The notes beneath the pieces are model-generated. The model made no database searches. It was given only the letters and a program-made list of their open reading frames with translations, and was not told the origin of the DNA. 64,000 bases of DNA from Dermatemys mawii. Its lineage: Eukaryota; Chordata; Testudines; Dermatemydidae. Shown here piece after piece: positions 23,511 to 34,965 of the stretch (positions are counted from its first letter, which is position 1; each line of letters starts with the position of its first letter). The stretch is taken from NCBI GenBank assembly GCA_007922305.1, contig ML677358.1, forward strand, positions 16,145,267-16,209,266, written 5' to 3'. Both the position numbers and the translations under genes were made by a program.

Positions 23511-25707
23511 TTGCCTTAAAGGAATAAACGATGCATAATCATATTTGAACAATTAAACCAAACAATTTGCTGAGCGCAGCCTCCGACTGTACACATCCTC
23601 CTCACAACCGGCTCATTACAATGTGCTAAGCCAAGTCAGGGGTTGGTTCTCTCGCCTCCTCCCCTCAATGTTCCACCTCCAGAAGAACAACTCTTGGGAA
23701 GACGTCGCAGGCCATGAATCACTGAGGAGCTTCACTCGTTTATTGCTTTCTCCCCCTTGCTGCTTTTGTTGGGTCTGGTAGCTCTTTGTGCAGGACCAAG
23801 GGGCTTTGTCTGCATGCTTCTCATCCCGTTGATCCCAGAGCATGGCTCAGAGATGGGATTCAAGGGACTGAAATGATCTGAGGAGCTATTCTGCTAGCAT
23901 CTTCCTTTTGTAATCTTCCCCTGGTGGTTTTGAAGGCATCAGCCACGACTACACTCCGACCTGCCCAGGTGTCTGTAAAGACGGGGTCCTGCCTTGCTCA
24001 GAACAGCGTTCCGCTGCTGTGTTCTTGTTCAAGGAGTCAGGACTGCATTTTTAGTCCGTTTCCTAATCCCCGGGCTTGGCCAGGCTGAAGCCCTTTGCCT
24101 GTCCCACTGCGCTCACAGGACCCATTACAGGGAAGCCTCCTGCTCCTCCTAGGAAGAGAGAAGCTGCTGATTTCAGGGATGGGTTCCCAGTCTTGGGGCT
24201 GCAGGTGTCAGGGACTCGACATTGCTGAACAGGAGGGGGCTCCTGGCGGTGACGGGGGTGGGCTCCAGGGTGGAAAAGGCTGAGAACCGCTTGTGTCAGA
24301 GACTGGAATGAGGATCCAGAGACATTTCAGTCCCAGACTGTCCCTGAGCCGGCAGAGACAACGAGCCACAATGCTCCTGACCCCTCTGCTGTGGGATCCG
24401 CTGCTACACAGCAGAAAACCACTGAGGGGAAGCCCTGGGCTGCTGGTTTCTCCCAGCCCCGCACTGCTCCCCCTCTGCAGATGAACCACGGCTGTCCAGT
24501 TTCTTCCCACACGGCTGAGCATACAGGGGACATGAGGGCTGTGGTTGGGGCAAAGCACGGGGACATGACACAGTGCAGTCTTTCACCTGGAGCACCCCCT
24601 TCGTGTCAATGCCCAGCAGCCTTCCTGGACTCCCTCTTCCCCTCCCCATCAGCCCAGCCTCACTCTGCTCCCCTCTGTCAGTTCAACCTGCTCCTGATCG
24701 GCTTCTCCCCTCACCCTGCTGCAAATGACCGGCTGAGCCGCAGTTTATATTCTCCCTGCCTCCCCGGTCCCCACGCCTCTTCTCCCATGGTTCCCAGCTC
24801 CCACCCATCTGCATTTCCCCAACCCTGGAGTCTGGTCAGCTAGATGCTCTTCCCCCTCCTTTGCCCGTCAGCCATTTCCAGTGTCCGGTTGCCACAGGCT
24901 CACGCCCCCTCCCCTAGCAGCGGTCTTTGGAGGAGCCCGGGCAGGCACCACTGCCAGCATCGGTGCAGGCCCAGGTACCGCGTGGGGAAACAGACGCTCC
25001 TCTCCCATAGCGCGTACACACTTGGCTGGGCCAAGTCCATGCACCAGTCCTGGCCCAGAGGAGTATTAGGCCCTGAAAGTGGCACAGGGCAGCTCGCAGG
25101 GCCACTGAATGCGAGATGAGCGTGCAGACCAGGTCTCCGTTACTGGCAGGGTCAGCCTGGTACCTGCCCCCAACCCATCAAAGGCATGTTTAACTGGCTT
25201 TCGGAAGGACTCTTCAGAGACTCGTCTGGCTCGAGAGCACTGTCTCCCGACCCATTGTCATCACTCGGGCCAGCGCTTGAGCAGTACGGGCTGGCCGCCG
25301 AGTCTGTCCTTATTTGCGGCTCAGCCAGGGAGAGACGATGACATCCATTTTGCTGGGGAGCCTTGAGAAGGGCTCTGGTGGAATATTCCAGGGCTCTGAT
25401 GGTCCATTTGTTGGTGTCCTGTGGGGGAATTATCAACTGGAAACTATGCTGAAAATGTGGGATCCTTTCTCTGGGGCTGGCGGGCAGGCAATGGGAGCAC
25501 CTTTTGTTCCGCCGTCTCCTAAGGTACTCTCCCAGTTTGACCCCACTTTACACCATCCCACACCTTGACCCGACCCCTCAGAGCAGCCAGACAGGCCTGT
25601 CTTTCGGACTGGCAGTTCACTGGCTGGAGTTGTTGTTGCTGAGCAACAGTACAGTCTTCCTTGAACGTGCCAGCATGGGAAGCAAAAGACTGGACCTGGA
25701 AGTGAAT
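23511..25707. other. Intergenic stretch, GC-richer, no confirmed gene
   Basis: Several overlapping open frames at 24.1-25.4 kb occur on both strands and reflect composition. One minus-strand segment (about 25169-25320) is bounded by splice-like signals and is discussed as a candidate exon. No domain could be named. Confidence 0.4.
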
Positions 25708-25827
25708 TAGGGTGACCAGAAGTCCCGATTTTATAGGGACAGTCCCAATCTTCTTATATAGGCTCTTATTACCCCCCCAACCCTCACCCTCTGTCCCAAC
25801 TTTTACATTTGCTGTCTGGTCACCCTA
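25708..25827. mobile_element. hAT MITE, 120 bp, TAGGGTGACCAGA ends
   Basis: Terminal inverted repeats TAGGGTGACCAGA (25708-25720) and TCTGGTCACCCTA (25815-25827) match perfectly. They are flanked by 8-bp duplications AAGTGAAT / AAGTGAAC (7 of 8). The 8-bp duplication and TAGGG start indicate the hAT superfamily. There is no coding capacity. A sister copy lies at 48366-48489. Confidence 0.93.
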
Positions 25828-28800
25828 AAGTGAACAGGGACTTTAAGTGCAACCTGGGGCCAAATTCACCAATCCGCTGCTCTCTGGGGAAGAAAACGAG
25901 CTTACACTCAATTTAACTTGCTGTTTAATGGCTGCTTTGTGTAGCCAGAGCAGCACAAAGAAGCCAATGTATGCCAGCAATGATGGTCCTTGGTGTTGAA
26001 CAGAGATGGGCCAAAATCAGAACCTCAGCTCAGAATCCCTTTGAATTTCAGGGGGTTTCCCATTCAAATCTGTGAATTTTAACCTGTCCCATGATGGTTT
26101 TGCTTCTGTCTTCCAGTTCTAGCCTAGGTCCAGCCCAAATCCTCCAAACACATTCCCCAAATGGACGCCAAAAGCAGATGAGAACAGCTTGCAAGATGTC
26201 AGCACCATCGTCTCTGATCTTGACCTAAGCCCTAAACTCAGCCCTTGGGCCCTAATTTTACAAACAAGCCAAACCCATTCTTTAGTCTCTAAGGTCCACC
26301 AGGCCCGTCCTCACCAGGGAGACAAAGATTGGCCCAAAGATTAAAAAATCACAGAACGCTGCGCACAAAATTGCCAGACCAGGTTCTAGTAGGAACAAAG
26401 GGCCTTTACACCAAGGAGTTGACCTCAGGCTGATGAAGACAGCCACAGCTGGCCATGGGGAAATGATGCCTCTTTTAAGGGATGCTGGATTTTTGCATTC
26501 GCCCAGCTCTTATTCAAACTCTGTGCTGCCGTCCATTGATCTGTCACAATGCAAAGCAGCCCACATCAGTCGGGTGATGTGTGTGGCTGAGTGACAGCTT
26601 GCAATGTTCAGTTCCAACTGTTTCGTTTCAACGCCTTTTTATCACTGTCAAAATACTAGGAGTTCTTGCTGTGTTTCTAGCATTGCTAATTGGCTGCAAC
26701 CAACGGCGCTAGGCTCAACTTCCAGCTATTTTGGGAATTCGGGCTTGTCTTTAACATGTAGATATTTGGGGAGGGTTCTTTTTTGGTCTGACTCTCTTCC
26801 ACTGCCAAGTCCTGAGAAATTGAAAACAACCTGGGATGCTGCTCTTGGGGTTTATACTATCAGAATCCCTTGGTCAAGCTGCTTTCCATGTTATACACAT
26901 TTCCAACCACCTCCCAGTGGCCCTTTAAACTTTTATCTCTGGCCCTCCAGGCTTCTTGGAGCTTAATGATAAACCTCTGGCCCCTAGACACACCGCCCCC
27001 ATCAAGCTGTGTGCGCTTTTACCCACTAGGACGCTGGCTTTTCCCCAAGCCCCAGTTAGAGCACGCACAGCTCTCTCAGGTTGCAGTAGGCACATGCAGC
27101 ATCTGGTAGAGTGGCCTGAAAATGTCAGGTGACGTCGACGTTTTGTGAAACATAAAGTGTGGCAGCTAAGCTAAGCCAACCCAAAGGAACACCTGCTTAA
27201 CGCAGCCTTTCCCAGCGATGCTGAGTGAGCCACTGCCAAGCTGTTTAATTGTTTCACTGCCCTGGGCATTCCCAATGCCTTGTTTGAAAAGTTTGCCTTG
27301 TGAGTCATCTGGTTTTAAGCACTTGTCCAGCGATGAAATAAGGGAGTCAATCTACTTTTCAGACCCATTCATGGGATATGCTAGGGGGAAGGATACAGTG
27401 TAAACAGATACGCATTTTTCAAGCTTAGTAAGACATTTTGACACAGGCAAATAAAGTCTGAACATTTGATTTCTTATGTCTTCCCACTTGCAAAACATGA
27501 GTCAGGGATCAAAGCTACTTTTGACGTGAGCCATCTACAGCTGATGGCATTTGGAGATGTTTCAAATCAATTTGTTTGCTTTTCTTCTTTGTGGTTATAG
27601 CTTTAGACATTCACGTTCCAACACAGCATATCGACATGAATCTTTATCTCCCTGCTGAAACTGCCTCATCAGGGCTCTTTCTGTGCGCCGATATCAGTCT
27701 GCAGCCTTCCTCGTTCCAAGCACGTGCTGTGCATATTCCAGTTAATTGGAAATGTGATCCTCCAACCCCCATTCGCCAACCTATGCCATCTGTAAAAACA
27801 CACAGGACAACAGAATCGACAGCCAGCCTGTAGAGTCCTTGCACTTGAAAGTGGAGATAATGTGGATTTCAAAGGGCTGATTTGCCGGAGAGTTTGCTTG
27901 TCTAAGCCCAGGCCCCAGAAAAGCAAAACTCTCTGCAAAGCACAGTTTTCGTCAGGAATGGCTGCCACCTCCAGGCTTTGCCATGCTCAGCTGTGCTTTC
28001 ATAGCTCTCCTGTATCGGGAGTGTGAAGATCAACTGACAAGCATGGCCGAAGACCAGACATTCTCAGGAGCAGTAACGCATGCCTCCCAAAAGCACGTCC
28101 AGTAAATTCCAGCACAGCACCGATGAAAGAGCAGGCCATTTTTATTTCTGTAATGATCGGGCTGACTTGTGAAACGAAGCCTAGTGAGTAGAAAGATCCT
28201 GCAAGGATAACTCGTCTTCTACTAACACCTCACCCACACAGAACAGATGAACTCTGCTGGCACTCAGGTGACGTCTCTGGGGAAATAGAACGAGGGAATG
28301 AAATAAGTTACCTGCCAGATCAGAGAAGTTTCCTCTCCTATAACCCCATCTGGCGCAGAGATGTATTTCTCGCTCTACAAAGCTTATAAACCGAGTGCAG
28401 CAGTAACCCAGGGGAAGTACCATGAAGTACAGGCTTGGGGATGTGATCCTTCTGTATAACAGTGCAGTTATACTCACCTTCAGTGGAGTTCCCCCAGTTT
28501 ACACCAGCTGGAAATCTGGATCTCACAGACAAAGCTTGTGAGGCATGACAGACCTGTGAAAGCGTTTCTTGATTGTCACCTACAATGACAAAGATAAAGG
28601 ACCTACCCTGGAAAGAGTGTGCCCTGAGACTACCACCTTCAATACAGAGCTGCTCAATGGATTGAACTGGAATCAAGATCTGAAGGACAGGTATAGGCAC
28701 AGTGAATTGATGGTATCATTATTCTCAAGCTGAAAGCTGCTGTCTATTTTCCCCCTGATGCGGATCATTTATAAGGTGCTTCCTCTGTGTAAGAAACTGA

Positions 28801-30901
28801 TACCTAGACATCCTGAGTGATACCCGTCTCCTTCCTCCAGAAGTTTCTTACAGTGGGAAAGTTGCAAGACTTCATTAACAGTGATCAGTGCATTCTATGG
28901 ATATTCAGGGGAGAAGAAAGCAGAGGGAACATGAAGAACAATGAAGAAAACAAACATGTTGGGAGCAATTATTCTGGGTTTCTTTGTGGTGTGGTAATTT
29001 CAGACAGCTCAATGGAAGGTTTCTAGGAGAAGCTGCTTGTAAATAATCAGAGCTGTGGGTTTCTCTTTTTCCTGCTGAGTTACAATGGAAAATTGCAGGG
29101 TGCATTTCCTAAAACTAAATAAAAGCCACGTTGGATCTGGCAAGTGTAAGTCTAGCTGAAGCAAACTTCACTCTTCAGTTTGCTGTTCAGCTTTTTGAAA
29201 AGCTAATTGAACCCAACTGCTGCATTTTTGTTTAGTATAATTTGTGCCCCGTGGTTACGCAATTTTTTCCTTTTGCATTAGTTCCTTTCACCTCATGAGC
29301 CTGATTCTCCACTCTTTCCCCCATTTTACAATGGGGCAACGCGAGTGAAATGAGTGATATTAAACTGGTATAAAACTGGGGCAGTGGTGCGGTGAATCAA
29401 GCCTTGTGTTTGCTAAAGAAGCACAAAGGCCTTTTCTGGAAATACAATGGTTGTAATTAAAAGATGCTGGCTTGCCAAACGTTGCCATGATGTTTCTTTA
29501 GATTTAGAGTGGGAGAGAAGTCTGGCATCCCAGACGCCACTGGTTAGAAAGTCTTGGCAGATACTTTCTTAATCACGGTGGCCATTGGACACCACTTTAT
29601 GACTTCACCCAATTGTTGTTTTAAGGGGTGAGCGCACACAGCGTAGCCAAAGCATGGTAGAAAGCGCGGTGGTATGTAACTAATCATGCTAACTCTTATT
29701 CATGCAGTGGGTTTTTAGATGGTATCACATTTTCAAATAGGACAACGCTCTGGCTCTGATCCTGGCCTGCAGCCACACTGGGCTTGGTGCAGAAAGGCTG
29801 GGGAGACTTTGCACCACTTTTACTTCCCGTCATCTTTGGGGCTGGTTGAGGACCTGACATAAATTAGAGCAGCCTCAGGTCTTCTCTAACTCACTCACAG
29901 CAGCCCCTGATACTGAGGGATCTTTCTAGCCACTATAGAGCACTTGGGCATAGGCACACTCCTTTTCTCTGGCCGCCCGCCCTTACGCTGATGGCTAGGA
30001 GGTGAGAACGGTGTACTGGCTCTTCTCACCCAGGGATTCACCAGTAGAGAGAGAATCCTCCACTCACCAGTTAACCTGGCACAACAGCTGCTTTGCACTG
30101 TGAGTGCAGTGCAAATCCAGGCCAAGGATCTGGCCCTGCTCTGTTTAAAAGGTGAAGCTTCTTGAGATATGCTAATTAGTTTCCCTCTTAATTACATGAA
30201 AGTTGAGATCTGCTGAGGCATCGGAGTGATTCTGCGAGGCCCACAGCAAATCATTAACTGTACTGTGAAGGCAGCTTTTATTTTTAGCATAAGAAAGGTG
30301 AGCTGGCACCTGGGATATGCACCTTTTACAGTAAGATGTCAGCAGCCTGCAGCTCCAGAGAATTGTTGTGCTCACATACACGGAGGGAGAAGGCTGAGAA
30401 AATAAACAGATAACAAATCCCTGGCCCATATGGCTTCTATTCTATCTTTCCGCATGAGGCACCCCACTTAATAAAAGTTTAGGATGGAAAAGCCAAATAA
30501 AATTGATCAGCTGCTCAGGGAGGGTGATTCAGACAAAGCAAGCCCATTACGAGAGATGACGGATTTACAGTGTTCTTCTATTTGTCGTTTTATGCTATTA
30601 CAGTTATTCTTGGGAATATAATTCATTACGATGCTATTATTCCCAGAAGCAAAAATCAAGAGTTTATCAGCCAATACCAGCAACAATGAAATACTGCCCC
30701 AACCTGACACTCCACACTGGAATCAAAGTCTCCAAAACAGCGGAGGAACTCAGGGAAAGGTGCCTTATCTGCTGAGGCCTCAAACTGAGGGCGTGATCAG
30801 CAACCATGCTGAGATATATAGATGGGAACAGCCTTCCTCCTGAGGCAGGTGCGACGGTGGCTGACAGAGAAGCTGACATTCTGGGGCCTGGGGGTTATAA
30901 A
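25828..30901. other. Intergenic stretch, mostly unassigned
   Basis: No gene is supported. 26020-26200 resembles a diverged repeat. 28470-28510 and 29285-29400 contain turtle-repeat-like 'GTTTACACCAGCTGGAAATC' and 'GCCTGATTCTCCACTC'. 30160-30420 is repeat-free with clustered homeodomain-type words (TGCTAATTAG, CTTAATTACATG) and is a candidate enhancer. The rest shows no identifiable feature. Confidence 0.45.
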
Positions 30902-31403
30902 TAGGGCCCTAACAAATTCACGATCCTTTTTGGTCAATTTCGTTGTCATAGGATTTTAAAAAATTGTAAATTTCATGATTTCAGCTATTTAAATCTGAAA
31001 TTTCACAGTGTTGTAATTTGTAGGGATCCTGACCCAAAAAGAAATTGTGTGTGTGTGGAGGGGGTCATAAGGTTTATTGTCGGGGTTGGGGGGACAGGCT
31101 GTGGTTCCATTACTCTTACTTCTGAGCTGCTGCTGGTGGAGCGCTGCCTTCAGAGCTGGGCGGCTGACCGACAGCTACTGCTCTCCGGTTGCCGAGCTCT
31201 GAAGGCAGCACAGAAATAAGGTGGCAATACCGTGGCCCCCACTAAAATAACTTGTGATCTCCTCGCAACTCCCTTTTGGGTCAGGACCCCCAGTTTGAGA
31301 AATGCTGGTCTCTCCCGTGAAATATGTATAGCGTAGGATAAAAGCCACACAGATTTCACAGAGGGAGGCCAGATTTCATGGCCGTGCATTTGTTAGGGCC
31401 CAA
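30902..31403. mobile_element. hAT element, 502 bp, with perfect 8-bp target duplication
   Basis: Ends TAGGGCCCTAACAAATTCACG (30902-30922) and, inverted, GCATTTGTTAGGGCCCAA (31386-31403) are flanked on both sides by GTTATAAA (30894-30901 and 31404-31411), a perfect hAT-type duplication. Internal 'GATCCTGACCCAAAAAG' and its inverted partner 'TTTTGGGTCAGGACCC', and a hairpin with 14-bp arms (31144-31157, 31195-31208), show a fold-back structure. It is non-autonomous: no transposase frame is present. Confidence 0.95.
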
Positions 31404-32724
31404 GTTATAAATATTCACAATTCTTGGTTCTCAGGGGAAAAGGTATGAATCAGACAGGCCTGTGTTTTAGTGTCATCAACACACCAATGATATGATCTTC
31501 TGAAAGACCTTAGGGACCTCCAGAGCTAAATGCTTGAGCTAAAACTGCCAAGATAGGATTGTAGTAGACCCATGTTCTCTGTGGATCAGACACAGAGGAG
31601 AACTTATAAAATACACTTACCAGCAGGTTAAACTTGCATATGCTGTTAAGAATGGTCTAGCTTAACAAAAAGACACCCAATTAGCTCACAGGCTCAGAAA
31701 CAACCGAAGCAAGAAAAAATTCAGGGGAGGGTTTTATTTTAACAAACTGCTACATCTGGAAGAAATGGACTAAAACAAGTATTTATTCAGCACGAAGAGC
31801 AGCTAAAGTAAGTCAACGGAGGAGTGACACTCATTTAGATTGTTACTGTTCAGATATCTGATTCTATTGCCTGCATTCAATACAAATTTCATCACTAAAG
31901 TGGCTAATTTTTTTCAACTGCAGCTGACTCACCAAACACCTGCAAACACCTGGTGTATGGTTCTGCAATCCGATCGCTGGCCTCTCCAAGGTTTTCATCC
32001 TGATTAAATCAGGCAATGTGCTTTTTCCAGGTGATCATGCCTTTTTTTGTTTCCTTTAGCTAAATGAGCACTAGTTGGGGAAAGCAGGCTAGATCAGTCC
32101 CTGCATTTCTTGCTTCTGACCTCACCAAGTGCTCCATGAATAAAACAGGCAAACTTTGCCTTCTTCTAGCTAGAATCTTATTTATGTAGATTCTCTAATA
32201 TAAAGTTGCCGGCTCTGAACTCCCAGCTGCAATGAGGACCCTTGTTTCTGGCACCTCTTCACAATGCTCAAAATCTTTGCCTTCCAAGGGTGATTTTGCC
32301 CCAAGGGTGGAGGGATACACCTGCTAAAGGAATATATTCTCTGTGACCAAATGAAGCAAAAATTGAAATAGACACCCCCTGAAATAGATCCCTGATTTGG
32401 CAATACATGTAAATTTCTGCTTTTACACCAAACGATGCCACATGACTTTTTTTAAAAAAATCCTTATTCTGGAAGCAAATGGAAGAAGAGAGGTGAATGC
32501 CAGCGCTGAGATGGCAGCGTGACCAGCAGTGCCTTCCAACGTCAGAAGCAGAATCACAAATAACTTCCAGAATTCAGAATCTTACACTGTAATCACGCCA
32601 GATCAGTGCCAGCATTTGGGTCCCACAGACATAGTGGGATAGAGGAGGTCTTTCCTCTAGAAAAGGGTCATTTACACATTAGATGAAGAGGGGCAAAGGA
32701 GCAGGGAAAAGAGTGGTAACATTT
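31404..32724. other. Intergenic stretch, no gene recognised
   Basis: The sequence is AT-rich and appears unique. I see no repeat family and no coding or RNA gene signal. Confidence 0.5.
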
Positions 32725-32870
32725 TCAAAAGTGCCCACGTGACTTAGCCACCTATGTCCCATTGGCTATCAATGAGATTAAAACATCTACGTATTCTTTT
32801 TTGAAAATGGGACATGTGCCTAAATCACTTTGTCCCTTTGGAAAATTTGACCCCACATCTTTACAAGCTG
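32725..32870. repeat. Imperfect palindromic repeat (MITE-like)
   Basis: 'CATTTTCAAAAGTGCCCACG' at the left and 'CTTTGGAAAATTTGACCCC' at the right, with internal 'TTTTTTGAAAATGGGACATG', form loosely inverted arms. Strings of the TTTTCAAAAGTGCC type are frequent in turtle genomes. No target duplication was identified. Confidence 0.5.
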
Positions 32871-34475
32871 ATATTTGGGGGGGCAGAAAGTCTTGAATTA
32901 AAATTGCATAGCAAGGTATAAGATGTCTTATGAGCGGTGTGGAAGGAAACCAGTCCCCATTCTCCACTCTTCCCACAAACCTGGAAAATGGCACCACGCC
33001 CAGAACAATGCAAAACTAACAGCTACAATGACCCAATTTGCTGGCCAGCGCGGGAAACGTTTTCACTGCAGCCTCCCCTCCTGCAGCAGCTCTGCAGAAA
33101 AAATCAAAAAGCAGCCAGACAGTCGAGAGGGCGGGGGGAGCCAGCCAACTGGTGGAGCCAAAACAGCTGGCTGGTATGGTGCCCACCACAACTGCCCTGC
33201 CTGCCCGCTCCTAGAACCAGCCCTGGGTTTACGCACGTGCTCAAACTTAAGCACATGCTCAAGTGCTCAGCTGAACAGGGATGGATTGTGGGGTCAGGGC
33301 CTATGTGAGCTGCAACAGAGAGAGAAACGACTGAGCTAACCAAGCCGCTCCCTTCATATTGCAAAGTGCCACTTGGCAGCAGCAGACCAAGGGGTGTCTC
33401 AGGCAGCTTGAATCTCAGCTGGCGTAGCAGAGCCAGTACGATGGTTTCAGCATCTCCACGCCCCATCTGCTCCGTACGCCTCCACGGCTCCTTTCACACA
33501 CGTGGGTCTCAGGAAGGGCGTTTCGCGTGGGACGAACCCCCAGCTGAATTTGCTGGAAACAAATCCTGTTAGCTGCAAACTGTGCATCAGCTCCGGCCAG
33601 GACCATGCGTTTTAATGTCAGCAGACCGGGGACTGGGTGTATTAAGGGCCTGGAGCAAACATTATGGAGCTCCAGCTTAAGCTAATGGAATCAGGGCATT
33701 CAAGAGACTTTAGCATCCTGGTTAATGGTGATGAGCAGTAAAATTCCAGCTGAGGTAGAAGCTCCCAGTGCCAGCCAATTAGTCCTGGCATCCCGAAGAC
33801 AGACTGTAATGGGGTTATTGAACCAGTCCTATTGCGCACTAAAAGTGTTCTGGGGAACCTCGCCATGAACAAACATTGGGCACAAACATCCCACACCAGG
33901 GAAATCTCAGGAAGGATCGGGGCAGGAAACAAAACCCCTGGCCAGCCTTTCCCAGAACACAAACATTCCTGGGGTAGCACATCAGTTATGCCAAAGAGGG
34001 TGCTGACATGACGTTTCAGACAACAACCAAGGGACAAATCTGTCTAGTGAGGGAAAGCAACGGGATCAATTCTTTAATATAAAATACAATGAATTCCTCT
34101 CCCTTTCTTTTAAAAAGGACTTTGGTATCAGAGATCTACAGAGAATATTTAAAAGGCAGCATTGATGCAAGAAGCTGTTTCCTCGGTCACGTAGAAAGAA
34201 GTAGAGGCATTTGTGAGTCAGTTTTCTCTCCTTTCCAGCCCAGCTCTTCCCTCTCCTTGACCCACCATGATCTCCTGTTTATAATATCACAATTAGGGCC
34301 ATGAGGACAAGTTTAACCTGCTGGTGAAACTATGTTTCTGTCTCATGAGTGATGTCTGTATGTAGCTTGTTCCTGGCAGTGAATGGCCCGGGCGTGTAGA
34401 CAAAAGCTCTTGTTGCCTTGGCTGCACTTAGGAAATGGAGAAGAACAGAGCATTTGAGTCATCTAGGGACCTTGC
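32871..34475. other. Intergenic stretch, no gene recognised
   Basis: 33235-33285 has turtle-repeat-like 'AACTTAAGCACATGCTCAAG'. Long open frames at 32.9-33.5 kb lie on both strands and lack any recognisable domain. Nothing else is assignable. Confidence 0.45.
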
Positions 34476-34640
34476 TATGAATATAAGAACGGTCATACTA
34501 GTAAGACCAATGGTCCGTCTAGCCCAGTATCCTGTCTGCCAGTAGCTGGTGCCAGAAGCTTCAGAGGGAATGAACAGAAGAGGGTAATTTCAAATGATTC
34601 ATCTCATTGTCTACTCCCCGTTTCTACACAGACCTATGCA
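34476..34640 (-). mobile_element. CR1 3' region, antisense
   Basis: 'AATATAAGAACGGTCATACT', 'GACCAATGGTCCGTCTAGCC', 'CAGTATCCTGTCTGCCAGTA' and 'GAGGGAATGAACAGAAGAGG' are the exact reversed order of the CR1 3' end seen in sense at 1528-1690. Confidence 0.85.
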
Positions 34641-34786
34641 CTTGAGAAGTGTTCACATGGAAAACCTTAGGGTAGGTAGGGAGATCGACATCAAATCAAA
34701 CACCTCATGCTTCAGGTAAAGGTGGAGAAGGGAAAAACCCCATAATGCACCTGGCCAATTGTACAATGGAGTACACAAAGGTAAAA

Positions 34787-34965
34787 GAGGGTTAAGATTC
34801 TGGACTGGAACTCAGGTGATCTGGATTCAGGTCCTGGCTCTGCCATAGATTTACTGGGCAAGTCACTTTCTCTGTTACAGTTCCCCGTCCGTGAAATGGG
34901 GTGACTGTGTTTGGATGGCGTGAGGATTAATTGTCTAATATATATGAGTTGCTCAGATACTGCAA
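34787..34965 (+). mobile_element. tRNA-derived SINE
   Basis: The element reads 'GAACTCAGGTGATCTGGATT', 'CAGGTCCTGGCTCTGCC', 'TACTGGGCAAGTCACTTTCT' and 'CCGTCCGTGAAATGGGG' in the sense order of the turtle SINE. The B-box-like region is the GATTCAGGTCC stretch. The 3' tail is decayed. Confidence 0.75.

Noticed and set aside
32923..33466. Frames above 100 codons on both strands
   Set aside because: Codons show no protein-like pattern, with no domain and no exon signals.
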